Positions 44,376 through 56,717 of a DNA stretch of 64,000 bases are shown piece by piece (positions within the stretch are counted from its first letter, which is position 1; every line of letters begins with the position of its first letter). The notes below the pieces were generated by a model. That model was not told the DNA's origin. It made no database searches and worked only from the letters and a program-made list of their open reading frames with translations. A program made the translations under genes and the position numbers. The stretch comes from Romanomermis culicivorax. Taxonomy: Eukaryota; Nematoda; Enoplea; Mermithida; Mermithidae. The stretch covers positions 62,001 to 126,000 of the forward strand of contig CAWUHX010000385.1 in NCBI GenBank assembly GCA_963922205.1, read 5' to 3'.

Positions 44376-45259
44376 TGTAACGTACCTGCTAAAGCAGTAC
44401 TGTAAACATGTAGTATACTGTACATAACAGACATTTATTAGATATTACTTTATTTTCACATTTTATCGTCTCAAGGATGTCTGGGATTCACACCCAAACA
44501 TTCCTACAAAATTACGTGAAGTACTTTATTTTGATCCGTTCACACCCCGGTAGCCCAATTAAGATGCCCTAATTAATCTGCGCAAACGGCAGCTGTTCCC
44601 CTAGAACCCACACTAAACTACACATTCCACAGCTACCGTAATCCCCCGTAAAAATCGTAAACAACACCTGCACACAGTAAAATGCGTAGAAGCCCCGCCG
44701 TACAGTAGTCTCAAGTGTAACAGTAGCGGCGGCCCCACAAAACATGTGTATACAGAGAAACCGATACAGGAAGCATGCACAGAAGCACAGAGGTGTGGCC
44801 AAGCCCACCGTAGAAAGCAAGCAAAGCACAGAAAGCATACCGTACTAGAAAAGCACTAGAGAGGCGTAACTAAGTAAGCATAGAAAGCGTAGCCGGAAAC
44901 GACGATTGGCGGAAGAAGATGGACAGAAGCTCGACCTCCCGCAGCGTCCAGGGAGTGGCCAAAATCGCCGCATAAAAGAAGAAGCAAAGCGTGATTTTGA
45001 TCATTATATTCTGATTCTTATTCTTGTGTTTTTCCGCGCTCGCCCCGTCTTTATACATTTGCAAGCGGCCGACTATTCGAAAGCATTTAAACCGAGGCCC
45101 CCATCCGTTTTTATTCGAAGCGCGTTTTATTTGTCGACGTTCAAGCGACCGTCGAATTACCCGTTGTTTGTTGTAGCCGTTCGTCCCATCCCGTTATTGC
45201 CCTCGCCGTAACGCCGTTGGTTGAGAAGTAAAGTACCTCACTCAAAACTGGTCGTTACA
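44376..45259 (+). repeat. 3' long terminal repeat, 884 bp
   Basis: Copy of 35988-36871, with the same TGTAACG...CGTTACA ends. It is flanked on the right by GCAC. Confidence 0.95.
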
Positions 45260-45263
45260 GCAC
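45260..45263. repeat. Target-site duplication, right (GCAC)
   Basis: Matches 35984-35987 on the other side of the element. Confidence 0.85.
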
Positions 45264-46535
45264 AATTCATAGTTTCCTCATCTCAATCTCATCCTCAATT
45301 TTCCTCATCTCCCTTGACTGCCCATGACCCACCACTTTGCTTAAGCTTATGAAATAATGTTCGCTTACTGTTCTGCTTTAAAAATATGTCCCAAAAGAAA
45401 AAATACTGTCGCGTTTTCGAAAGAAGAGGATGAAAAAAATAAAATGAAAGAGGACGAAAAAATAATATGAAAAAAATAAAAAAAGGAACAAAATTGTTGA
45501 AGTACATTAAAACATTGAAACATAAAAAACAAAAAAATTACAAAACTAATCAATCAATACATTTGAATAATTAAGGAGGAATATTGATTTTCGTCCTACA
45601 CTTTGTACAATAAAAAATGGTTATTATGTAGTTAGATAGGTTCGAACCTGCCTAGTTTTTTTCGTCAACAAGCTAAAAATTTTGACAGGAAAATATTTGG
45701 GGTGCTTTGGGAAACTCGAAGCCACATCTCGTCGAAAAAATGGAGAATTTTTTTTTTATTCGTCAATGAACTTTGGTTCGTGTTTGCAGTAATATAAACG
45801 GTTTTGATTTTTCTGGTTAGTCAATATAATTACTGTATTTTGAAATTTTTTTAGTTCTTCGTTTCTTCATTTATTCGCCAAATTTTTTTCCTCCAATGAG
45901 ATCTTATGAGGGAAGAAATTTGGGAATGAGGAAAAAACCAAAAAAAGCCTGTCGGCAGGAGTCGCTTTGAAGTGGCCCCGAAATATTATGTATCTCTGCT
46001 ATAGATCATAATGTAATATAAAGATTTGTAACAAATTAAAGCTGGCTCATAAATTAGCAGACTATAAAAGAAATATTACAGTAATGTGAACAGCCCGGCC
46101 CAAAACGTGATAGTTTTTGAAAAAAGGAAAAGACTAAGGAAGACAAAAAAGGAAAAGAAACTATATAGAAATAAAAAAGTACTAAACAGAAACTGAAATG
46201 CAAAAAAAAACATAAGCGAATGTAAAATAATAAGGGAAATGGTGGATAGAATGAAACGGAAAAATGTGTGGAAACAAAAGTGGAGAAACAAACAGAAATA
46301 ACACAATATGAAAATAAAACGGAAAAGCAGTGAGACATAGAATTGTGTGATTCAAAATGATGAGAAAGGAAGAGGAAGAAACTGAAACAGAGGAAAGAAT
46401 GAGAGGAAAACAAAATAAATGTTATACAGAAAATAAGGGAAAGGGAATAAGAAAATGATTTTTTAGTGTCCACATCATTTCACTTATGTAAGGTTTTCAT
46501 AATGTTATCACACCATGTACTGTTGATTTTATGAT
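45264..46535. repeat. Purine-biased repeat-rich intergenic region
   Basis: It includes a diverged direct copy (45655-45910) of the repeat at 35590-35900 and two strongly A/G-rich stretches (45370-45560 and 46110-46460). Their minus-strand frames look like membrane proteins but are compositional artefacts. No gene was recognised. Confidence 0.5.
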
Positions 46536-46539
46536 TTGA

Positions 46540-46720
46540 ATCATAGGTGGCGCGATAGCGTCAACCTATAATATGCTGGGCCGCCAAATTTCATGTCCCC
46601 TCTCTAGCGCCAAAACGGTAAGAGCTAGAACCTTCGGTTTTTTTGATAATTTCGGGCATAGGGGCAAACTATGAGTGCCTTTTGTCGTTTCACCTCACCT
46701 TGAAATGGTCCGCTATGTTC
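46540..46720. mobile_element. Minisatellite-bearing element, head fragment only
   Basis: AGGTGGCGCGATAGCGTCAACC and GGTAAGAGCTAGAACCTTCGG match the head of copy A at 6636-6735. The tandem units are absent, so this is a truncated copy or a solo head. Confidence 0.65.
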
Positions 46721-47184
46721 GGTCGTGTGCGTGCCTGTCACAATTACGATAGGCACCAAAATCGGCAGAAACACACTACAACAAATGCTGTTTGACAAAT
46801 TTGTTCTTGTTCGCCGCTCACATGACGAAAAAATTTTTCATTGATTACAGTGACAACTTTATTGATCTTTTTCCGTATAACCTACTTTCATGAGACCGCC
46901 GCATCGATCATTGCAAAATGAAATGGAGCATAGAACCGACTCTTGACTTCTGAATCTCTAGACGTGCACCACTGAAACTCTAGAAAGACTCTTTAAGCAG
47001 GAGACCAATATGGTATCAATTTCTGAACGACGAATCAAATATTTTGATGCTTCTTTCGTTCCGATAGAATTATCAATAGACAATACAAAAGGACGAAGTA
47101 AATTAGAGGTAGACATATATGAGCTGGACTAGCACAAGTATCAAAACAACTCCACAATCGGTTGTTAGTAGATATACAAAAAAA

Positions 47185-50100
47185 CTATAAATAATAGGAA
47201 TACATGGCAAACACTGCGCCTAACGCACCCGTAACGGTTAAAATGGCGAAAACGCAGATCAGAACCAAAGCGGTCGTTCCCGGTACAGTCGAAGGGGCGT
47301 GACGCATTGTTACTGGAGCGTTCGTAGCCCTTTCATTTGCCGGTCGTACGGCCGATTCTTGGCCGTAATCGTCACCTAGGTCTCCGAAAAGTACCTAAGA
47401 TTATTCGAGTGTTAGATGCTGTTAAATTATCATTTGAATTTGCACGAAGTTAGATAACAAAAAAAAACAAAAAGTTACAATTGCATGCAAAACAGTAAAA
47501 ATGGCCAGCAACTATAGTCTGCTTTTTATAAAATGCTTACAAATAGAAAAGTGACACAAATCAGTACTGTCTTCAAAATCGTTTACATAGAGCTCTTGCC
47601 GTAAAATTTTTCACTCGAAAAATTGTTGAAGGTGAGGCCAGTACGCTCACAAATTTCCGATCCTATATGATATACTGTTTATTAGAATCTGAAATACTAC
47701 TTGCTTTCCACTTGAATTATTTAGAAGCATTTCATGAAAAACAGACTATAGAATGAAAACTCTGTTATACAGGAATAAAAAGAAAAACCACATTTAAAAA
47801 AATGGTTGCATCGCAGACAACCATTGATTGCAGTTGAGTGTAATGTTTACTCATACAGTATACCAGGATTCTACTTGTGGCCACCAAATAAATCGGTCGT
47901 ACCTTCAGAAACATGGAAAATCAAACCGGCTGAACAGTTAATCTCTTGCTTCTTAGCTGAAGTCGATTCCACAGGATTTGCAGATCTCGAAAATGCAACA
48001 AGGGACATATGATTTGCATCCACAAAAATGATACCAACACAAAGTTGTGATAATCTTGATCGATGCCTGTTTATTTTGAGTTAAAATGCGAAATTTCAAT
48101 TAATTTCTGGAACTTCAGTTATTCTATGAATCCGTATCAAAATTAACATGATTTTGATGCGGAAAAAATTGGTAAACCCTGTTGAACAAGCTTGCTCGTC
48201 TCCATTTTTTTCATTACTGATAAAAATGAAAATAAATGTTTTGAGCGATGAATTCCGAATTTTGAACGACACTAGGTCTGAAATCGGAATTAACATAAGT
48301 CAGGAAACGTATCACAAAAAATTGTATTCGTGCTTTTTACTTTTATCAAATATTCTCAAAAAAGTTTTGATATAATTCGTTGCAGATCAGATCAATCAGT
48401 GTTGAAATAAAAAATACATAATCCATAGATATGGATAGTAAACTCCGTATGAAAACTTCAAGTTATCAGAATTTCGGAATTCACACTCACGAAAATTGAT
48501 AGAATATGCTCTTGTGAAAAATATTCTCATTCAAAAGTGAGGCTCCCGTATCTTATCTGAATTTAAGGACATGAAAATTTCTGGGCCGTAACTTTGACCA
48601 GAGAAACTCGGTCGTTCAGACAGAAATTTTATGATTACAATGAAAATTTCAGATCAATTTTGCGAAATTTCGGATGCAAAAGCGTACGTTAGAATATCAG
48701 ATTCCGTATCCCTTAAATGCATTGCTGTTATATTTTATTACAACTCACCTTCGTCGGAGGGCACAATGGTAAATTTGAGCAATAAATACTTTCGGTTAGT
48801 TTGCAACCGGTTCGGACTCTTTGATCGTCAAACCGATGTCGCATTCTAAACGGCTGACTGCTGCGTCCCAAATAGTCGGCGTCTTCCGAACGGCAACTGG
48901 CCGAACAGGGACCCCAGGATGACCAAGGCGGTAAAACTTCGTCGCACTTTTTTCGACATTCCGAAAGGGGGCATGGTTTCATCGATCGAATCATCGACTC
49001 GCATCCAATCGCGCCATTGTTTACTTGAATACGATCTTCGAAGTAGAGGCAAGTCAATTTCTTCTGAAGCAAAGGAATTTGTATTAGAACAAAATTTTGA
49101 ACAGATCATTCCGTTTGCTGTCTTTTTTCTCACATTTTTGGTCTATCTTCCTTTCTGTCCTCCTGCGAACAAAAGCAACAAATTTTTATGCTGAAGGAAA
49201 ATCAAGTAAAACAGAAATCAAAGACCATGGAAAAGACTACTCCATTGTGACAAGAAGGAATAGAGATGTTCCTGCTTCACTTTTTTAAGTTTTGTAGTTT
49301 CGGTTTTGAAAAAACTCTTGATTTCGCTTTTGAAGCGTTGACACAAAATGTTCTAGCTTGCCTTAATAAAAAATAATCTTCTAAATAGAAAACTTGTATG
49401 AAATTTGGCCGCATCAAGCTTTTGATGATCATTCTACCTGAAAAATCAGTCCACCTGTCAACTTTAACAGAAACGAGTTTCAGTTATTTATATTATTGGT
49501 ATGAAAATGATTGGAAGTTTAAAACATGACATAAGCTAAAAAATGAAGACTGATGGATATCGTGGTTCAAGTGAACAAAAGTAATTCACTCAATACCCAG
49601 AAAATGGAAAACTATACTAATAAATATCAAACAAAAAAGGAGTGATGTAGAATTTAGGCCAATTGTCTTCATGAAAATCAAAATACTAGAATTTTAAAAA
49701 ATTTAATCATCCATCAATTTCAAACTCCAAAAGAACAAGAAAAATGGCAAACAACTCTAAAGATTAACGAAGAAGAATTTAATAAATCATGGAAGGTAAT
49801 CTATCAATTAGGTTTGAGTAATAAACATAAAATCTGCAATGTAAAATTTTACATGACATACTAGTTACACCACAATTACTTGTAAAATATGAAACTGAAT
49901 AATGTTATCAATGAGCTGAGCAGGATGACTTTATCCACATTTTTATGAGATGTTATGAAGTGCAAGAATTCTAGCCAAATATGAGAAAACTCATTCAACA
50001 AAAATTAAAAATAGATGTTGAATTTTCCGATAAAATAATCTTATTTGGCTACTACAACAGAGGAACTAAAATTACAAACACTGCCATCAATCGAATCATA

Positions 50101-53100
50101 CATATATAGCGTGAGCCAAAAAAACGCTACCGATACTGACTCTCATAGCCTTCAAACGGGTGAAGCTTTTTTAATGCGGTTTCCTGCCGTCGATAGATAA
50201 AACATCTGGCATAAAAACGACAGTTTCAGGCAGAACATTCGAACATTGACTGACTAAAATCACAGATACTAAACGTGGATTTTTTGGAAATGAAAAATCG
50301 ACAAAAATTGACAATATCGACATGTTTTACAGCAGAAAAGTACAATAGATCCAATCATAAGAACCATATAACAGCTGCAAACTACAAGAGAGCCGTTTTA
50401 GTGTGTCCTACTTTCTGTTTCACCAATAATTTTAATCGTTTTTCGATCTGGTCAATGACAGAATCGATTTTGCTTTAATTTTGCTTTTTTCCAATTTCAA
50501 AACAAAAGCCCTTGATTTTGGCGAAATTTTGCCCATATCGAAACAAGAAATTGGTGACTTTAAATTACGTGTAAATTACAGATCTGTGTGATTTTTATAC
50601 TATTATTGTGTGTAAATAGCTTTACAAATTTTTTTTCACAATAGGACACTTTTTACTTTGATTTCACAACTTTTACTTTTTGAAAAATGACCACTTTCAC
50701 TAAATTTCTGTTTGTACAGTGACCATAAATGTTAGGAGCATTAAATTTGGCCCTTGTAACAGAGACAAACAGGGCATTATAATGCAGCATCCGCATTATA
50801 AAAGCTTCATTCGTTCAAAAGTTACGGAAACCAGCACCAGTCGCCTTTTTTTGACTCATCCTGTACAAAGAAAGAAGTGAAGAAAAATCCCTACATATGA
50901 CGCGCTTTAAAAATTTTCTCACTTTAGAGGCCAACATTAGTAAAAACGATGAAATGATAAGAGAAACGTTAAAACTAATAAATGAAAAAGTTATGAACTA
51001 ATTCTTTGTTACCTTCTTTTTAAACTCAAATACAGGCAATGCAACATCCAATATTCGAATTTTGTTCCAGTGCCTTCCAATTCCTACTTTTAGATTTTTT
51101 TTGTATTATTATTTCCCAATAAACACTAAAAAAATTTTTTTGATGCTAGAACTTTTAAAATCGGATGTGTTGTTAAATCAAACTCAAATTTTTAGGACAG
51201 AATTTTTTCAAGTGTAAATTCTGAAAGTGTGCGTTCTGTTTGCAAATGTCGATTTAGTATTCAAATTCTGTTTTGTTTTCCAATTACAAGCATCAGTTCT
51301 TGGAATAAACTCTAGCAAGAATGAAATGCCTGAAATCGAAAAATACCATCAAAAATTTTGGTTTCGGTTCTACAATTCTCAGTCCTACGACTTCGGTTTT
51401 GGAAAAAATGGGGATTTCGAAGGCTTCGGTTAACCGAACATGCCTAAAAAATCAGTTCCATGAATTCGCCTTTATTTTTCGAACAAAATCCTATAAAACC
51501 CTCTCTTTGGTTTAAAAAATGTGAGCAACGTACCAATAAAAGGATATAAATGCGATCTGCAAAAGTACTTACTTGATTTTTATGCATCACTTTCTGAAAA
51601 TGGCACGGTCTGTTGATCGTGCGATAAGTACACTCAAGTTTGGTCGCGCTTCCTGTCGTTACAATGCCCTCCGCTTGGTCGACGAATTCCCTGAATATTT
51701 CGGGCACCTCCGCATCGTACAGGGTTTTTTCGTAATCGGTCCAATTCTCTTTGCCCACATTCCAATGATCAAATTTACCTACAAAATGTACAAATTTAAG
51801 AAATGAATAATTGAAAAATGTTTACGGAATCCGAAGATAGTGAAAAAATTCGGAAAGGACGAGTGAAATTGTCGATGACTGATACAAAATCATACCTACT
51901 GCTTAAATCAATTTTCATTGCCACATTAAAAGTGCTAAAAAATCAAGTTAAAATCGCGAACGTAATTTTAAGATTTCACAAAAAAAATAAAAAAGTTAGA
52001 TTCACAAAGATGAAATCACCTTGATTGCAAAAAATTTGTGATGTGAAGTTTTTGATGACTCACAGTGAATTTCACATACGTTTTACGACAAAATCAAGCG
52101 AACCTTATCGGATTACGTGAATAATTTTTTATCAGCTAAAAAATATGATCACTTGTAGACTTTCTGATCGATTCGATAGTCGAAGAAACATCTCGGTCCA
52201 CCATTGGAATTTCTGGAACTAGGGTACCATCGCATCCTTCGAACGGGCATGGTGTCGAAATATCCGATTCGGGATCATGTTTCGATTGACGGGAGTCGCG
52301 GCAGATTTGTTCAGGGCACGCGACCCAGTAAATGAAGTTCTTGCACTTCGGTTTCAGACCCACCAGCTTCGAAGTTATTCGCATTAGCTTTCGGCATCCG
52401 TAATCCGTGCCCTGACATCCCTTAATCGTGACCGGTTTGGAATATTGACAGTCCACTAAAGCGTGGCCGACTTCGGGAAATGTCTGACCCAAATCGTTTT
52501 GGCACAAGGAAGGCGGCGAGCACAATTCCATATAATCCAAATCTTCGCAGCGTATACGATCTCCGGGGACCACTAGACGATTCATCTTTTGGCATTTGCC
52601 GTGTATGGTAAAACAGTGCTGCGACTCTTCGACTGTGTAAGTACAGTTTGCATCTGCCATGGAAACAAAGACGCTATGAGATTATTATGCACGTGGAAAC
52701 GTGTCTCAACAAACTTTGATTCAAGTTGAGGCGTCTGTCAGTTTCGAAAATAAGGAAACATTGGCAAAATTTGAAATATGTTATTTCAAACCACAAAATT
52801 TAACGTGGAAACCACTGTGGAGCGGATATTACATTTTTTCTGTGGGATCGCGTGCTGTTTTCTGACTGATTCGCGCTTAGATCATTCAAAACTTTAACAT
52901 ATTAACGTAATTTTCCAAAAATTTGCAGCGTTAATAGAAGAACATCAAAAGCACGCAACTTAATCGCATTCAGTAAGTAAAACACCGCTTTTGGTGAAAA
53001 AAATTCTTGCAGAAATTATCAACTTGGAACTCAGTGACAAGTTAAAGATCTGGATGTGACGATAATTGCTACACTAGGAAATTATGCTCATCCGCTCAAA

Positions 53101-56100
53101 TTTCCTAAAACGCTCTTTTACTGCTAGCCTGGCCTGACATAACTGAACAAACTCTAGAGATCAATCTAGTACTAGTTAGTTGGTTCCAAAATCGCCTTCA
53201 TGGTTGCCAAGGCCAAATTAGGGTAGGAAACCGGACGCTAGTGGATTTATCTCATAGAAAACAGACACGATGCCATCAAATCTGATTTATTTCAGAGTCT
53301 ATACTTTTAATGCGTTAGTATAAAAAAACAGCGTCAAGCTGTTGAAGGTAATACTCATTTTTTAATACTGTCAACTGGTCATTCAATCAAATTAACCCAG
53401 ACATAAACTTTGATTGAATGTTGGGAACAAGCTCATCTGGTATTGAAGTTACCTCATATGGTTTCGAGTTACTTCCAGTTGAACCTATTGTCCATCTGTG
53501 TGGCCTGACCTTTTTTGTGTAGTTTCAAAAGTAAAGACGTACCCACCCAACAAAGGGGTATATCATCATTACAAGTAACGGAGCTCTGGAGTCTGGAAAG
53601 ATCAGACGGACTTTTAATGGATGGGGTCATCGATCGTCGAAAATTTATCCGATAACGGTTTAGCAAAAAACATTAAACATTGTCCAAAAGACCATAAAAG
53701 TTCGTCTTTGTGGCGCAAGTGCCAAAAAATCGACATTTTTTGACCATTTTTTTGACTTTTTATTCTAAAAAGGTCCAGAAGAACAGTTACTCTGAAATGA
53801 TAGTTGATCTCACGACGAAGGGTTTCAAAGCGTAAATTCTGAAATCATACGTTGCATGCGATAGCTGACAACAACCTGAGTAATGTTATACCGACCACTG
53901 ACCACTTTTGCCGATAGGACAACGCTGAACTAAACTTTGCATTACTGAACCAAAAAATCGAGAGTCCAGCAAATAAATGATCTCAGAAACTATGTGGGGA
54001 AGTTGAAATTCGTATTCGTTACTCGCGCCATTTCCGATCGGCAGACTCTGAGCTTTTTCACGGTTCAGAACTTTGTATTTCAGGGGTAGTTGAGTGAGCT
54101 AACAAATTTTCAGTAATATGTTACGCATAGTTTACCAGAAAATCTTTAAAATGTGCAATACTGCTTCCTTTTCTAATATTATTATTTGCAAGCATTTTAA
54201 GAAAGAGACTGCGTAGGATTCACAACACAATTATCTGATTAATGCAGATTCATTGTTCATCAGTTACTGACATCGGCTTTGTAGACCACATTCATGCAAA
54301 TTAAAGAGAAATGGTCTATGGGTAAAATGATTAATCCCCCATTACTTGCATGAATACTATGAATTTGCACATCTGGAGACCTTCTCTCGTCAAGCACATT
54401 GAGTCGGATTAATGGGATCGTGGTTGGGTCCGACTAATTTGGGTCGTGGGAAGTGGGGAGGAGACTCCCATTGCGGTCGGATCGGAACCAGTGCCCATAT
54501 ATTAGTATTCGGCACCTTCGGTTACCCTCAACTCGAAAAATTTGGCAAAAATAGATTTTTGGGAAAATTTCCTAAATTTTCACCAAAAATTAGGCTTTTT
54601 GGGATTTTGTAAAAGTTGGTTACCTCAAGAATTTTCGGATTTACTCACCAACCTACCGTTCACAAGTATGTTTGACCCTCACTTCTGTCTGAACAAAATC
54701 ATGAGCATCCTAAATATATACCAAATCCATTGGAACACACTCATGGATTTTAACCAACAGCGATCAGCTCACCGGGGCCGATTTTTACTTTCCAACGTTG
54801 GTCACTTTCGTCCACCATCGGAGTTTTGGGAATTTGATCACCACATCGTTCGGCCGGGCACGGTCCCGTAAGATTGAAGCGGAAACATTGCCGATCGTTT
54901 AATCGAGGTTCGTAATCTTTGACTCTTAGACATTGACCTTTTACAAGAACGCACGACCGTCGTTCGACCGCCAAATAATTGCAATCGAAATCGGGCTCCA
55001 ATTGCTCTACAGCGAAAGGAATTTTTTGACTGTCAATGCATTCTTGTTCTTCGCACGGAATTTCGGGCTTTTGTTCGGGGCATAGAATAGAATCGATGCG
55101 AGGACTTAGGGTCAATTTTCGACTGCACTTTGTTTTATTCCGATCAAATACGCACCGACGGCCATGGGTGACGAAGTATCTACACTCTGGACGGAGTACA
55201 AGGCCGGGTATACCTAAAAAATATGGAGAAAATGGTTGTGACAAAACTTCAGAGAGCTGTGACAAGTAAAAAAATAAAGCCCCACCTGAAGATAACATGC
55301 TACAGCAAGACAAAAGCTGAGATTTCCTATTTCTACACATTTTTTTCGAAATTTGTCTCCCTGAAATTTTTTCAAAATTGAGCATGCAGTTTTCAGGAAT
55401 GGCAACAATAAGACGGTGGTCTGCCACTCTGTATACGCAATTCATTTTGAAACGATCGATGCAGCCAGGTAGCAATCAAACTTTTATTCAAAATTATGGC
55501 AGGCTCATTGAATCTATTCAATGAATTTTCCCTTCATGATGAATAGCCCTTGATGATCACTCCTTTCAATCGTTTCAAGATTATCGAAACCGATTTCCTG
55601 ATGTCTAATGGCTGCCGAATCTCCGACACCTGTATCCATTGAATTCCCCTCAGTCGAAAACCCATTCCCCAAAAATTCCAGAAATACATTTGTTTACACT
55701 CATGATAATTTTTTTATGTAAAATGATCGCGTCCATTGAATTCTCTTTGGTCAAAAACCCCTTCTATCAAAACACAATGAAAATACGCTTGTTTACACCC
55801 GGATAACTTTTTTGTGTAAGGTGACCACATCCGTTGAATTCTCCGCAGTCGAGAACCCCTTCCCCAAGAAGAGCACGGAAATACTTTTGTTTTATACACA
55901 GGATAATTTTTCGTGTAAAGTGACCGCGTCTGAACTCGTCGCGGTTGAAAACCCCATACACCAAAAAATCGCGGAGATACGTGTGCTTACACTCAATATA
56001 ATTTTTTGTGTAACCCATGCTCGAAAACCCTTGCACCCTGGAAATCCCAATAACACTACTGGTTAAATTGAAACTGCAAAAAATTCTGACACCGTAGTGC

Positions 56101-56717
56101 ATTATACTGGAAAAAATTATTTTTTTGAAGCTATGCTTTATATAAGTACTTAACAAAATTGTAGAATTTTGGTGGTTTTCGGGACTTCGGGCCATGGTAT
56201 AATTGGATTGAGACCTTATTTTCAAAAAAGAAAAAAGTCTAATCTGTGGGACACCGGATAGATGTATGGGGCGAAGTATCCAGCTCGGGGATTAAAAACC
56301 CCAAAAAGGCCTTTTTTGCATGTTTTTGGGGCACCACCGAGCACCAATTTCAGATAGATGTCAAATGACCACGTGCACATCGCAGTTTGTCCCTGAGCCC
56401 GAAATTATGAAAAGCCCAAGGTTCTAGCTCTTACCTTTTGGGCTCTCGAGGGGAGACGCGAGCTTGGAGGTCCAAGCGCCACCTGATGGATGGAGTATAG
56501 TAGTACATGAATTTGCGGATTTTTTTGTCAGTAGCATGAAAGCAGAAAGTAAGTTAGGTTTAGTCAACGCATGGAAAAAGCTACCAAATTCCATATTCAA
56601 GCCCTCATCCTGACTTTCATTCCGGTCTTCGGTTTGATCCCTTGACACGGCAAGGACGCCGCAAATTAGCAGCCATAGAAATAATATCATCGGAGAATCG
56701 AAACAAACCGACCGCAT
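47185..56717 (-). CDS. Cys-rich modular type I membrane protein with thrombospondin-type motif, six exons, 601 aa
   Basis: Exons on the minus strand are 56717-56585 (start), 55213-54773, 52653-52153, 51778-51573, 49063-48749 and 47394-47185 (stop). Phases 1, 1, 1, 0 and 0 agree, giving 602 codons including stop. Exon 1 encodes a signal peptide (MILFLWLLICGVLAVS). Exons 2-5 encode about five repeats of a ~95-residue module: C-x-Y...C...G-x-C...C...CP-x-x-x-C, with exon 3 starting at ANCTYTVEESQHC. Exon 5 ends with PPWSSWGPCSASC, typical of thrombospondin type 1 repeats. Exon 6 encodes a single membrane helix (ALVLICVFAILTVTGALGAV) and a five-residue tail. It should sit at the cell surface with a disulfide-rich ectodomain. 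The exact exon 1 donor is uncertain (A/GTCAGG 33 bp upstream is an alternative in the same phase). I cannot name the orthologue. Confidence 0.75.
47512..47751. mobile_element. MITE, CTATAGTCTG family, in the last intron of the Cys-rich gene
   Basis: The left end is CTATAGTCTGCTTTTTATAA and the right end CATGAAAAACAGACTATAG. The interior is close to the copy at 29654-29903. Confidence 0.8.
49700..51003 (+). pseudogene. Decayed non-LTR retrotransposon (LINE) ORF2 C-terminus
   Basis: The frame from about 49735 reads WQTTL...FNKSWKVIYQLGLSNKHKI and later HIFMRCYEVQEF and IILFGYYN. This is the pattern of the region after the reverse transcriptase in LINE proteins (W..iy.l...n.k..., then H.f..C...q.F). 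Stops and a frameshift interrupt it near 49860-49980. A further fragment (FKNFLTLEANISKNDEM) follows at 50905-50950, after a DNA element inserted at 50109-50863. It is nonfunctional and lies in an intron of the minus-strand Cys-rich gene. Confidence 0.5.
50109..50863. mobile_element. Mariner-like non-autonomous element, 755 bp, TA-flanked
   Basis: The left end GCGTGAGCCAAAAAAACGC mirrors the right end (complement CAGGATGAGTCAAAAAAAGGCG, in part). The similarity extends ~75 bp inward through a GTGAAGCTTTTTTAATGCGG block and its counterpart ATGAAGCTTTTATAATGCGG. TA lies on both sides (50107-50108, 50864-50865). It interrupts a LINE remnant whose coding pattern resumes beyond it. No transposase was seen. 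Confidence 0.7.
52660..54410. other. Large intron stretch without recognised feature
   Basis: Most of the intron between exons 2 and 3 of the Cys-rich gene. It is AT-rich, with a TTTTTTGACCATTTTTTTGAC motif near 53735 like that near 9200, and a weak MITE-like right end near 54190. No gene was seen. Confidence 0.45.
55640..56490. mobile_element. Minisatellite-bearing repeat element, copy C (inverted)
   Basis: Reverse-complement units with the TGTAAAGTGACCGCG mark occur at about 55720, 55815 and 55915, and a further one near 56005. The head, in reverse, ends near 56486 (GGTCCAAGCGCCACCT). It lies in intron 1 of the Cys-rich membrane protein gene, and the head almost touches exon 1. Confidence 0.65.

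Larger units (their letters stand above)
35988..45259 (+). mobile_element. Complete LTR retroelement, Ty3/gypsy-like, with internal envelope-like domain
   Basis: The element is 9272 bp: a 5' LTR, a 243-bp leader, one long ORF, a polypurine tract and a 3' LTR, bounded by a GCAC duplication. The pol order (protease, reverse transcriptase, RNase H, integrase) and the integrase GPY motif indicate the Metaviridae (Ty3/gypsy) type. The envelope-like part lies between Gag and protease. The LTRs look identical and the ORF is unbroken, so the insertion is likely recent. Whether it is active or infectious cannot be read from one copy. Confidence 0.93.

Noticed and set aside
45620-45660. GGTTCGAACC motif like a tRNA T-arm / B box
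   Set aside because: No matching acceptor, D or anticodon arm could be folded on either strand. The motif is a simple palindrome.
55240-55475. Possible extra exon of the Cys-rich gene (frame with several Cys)
   Set aside because: Part of it (around 55427-55470) recurs near 18900-18930 in a UGT intron, so it is repeat DNA. Exon 1 joins exon 2 in phase without it.
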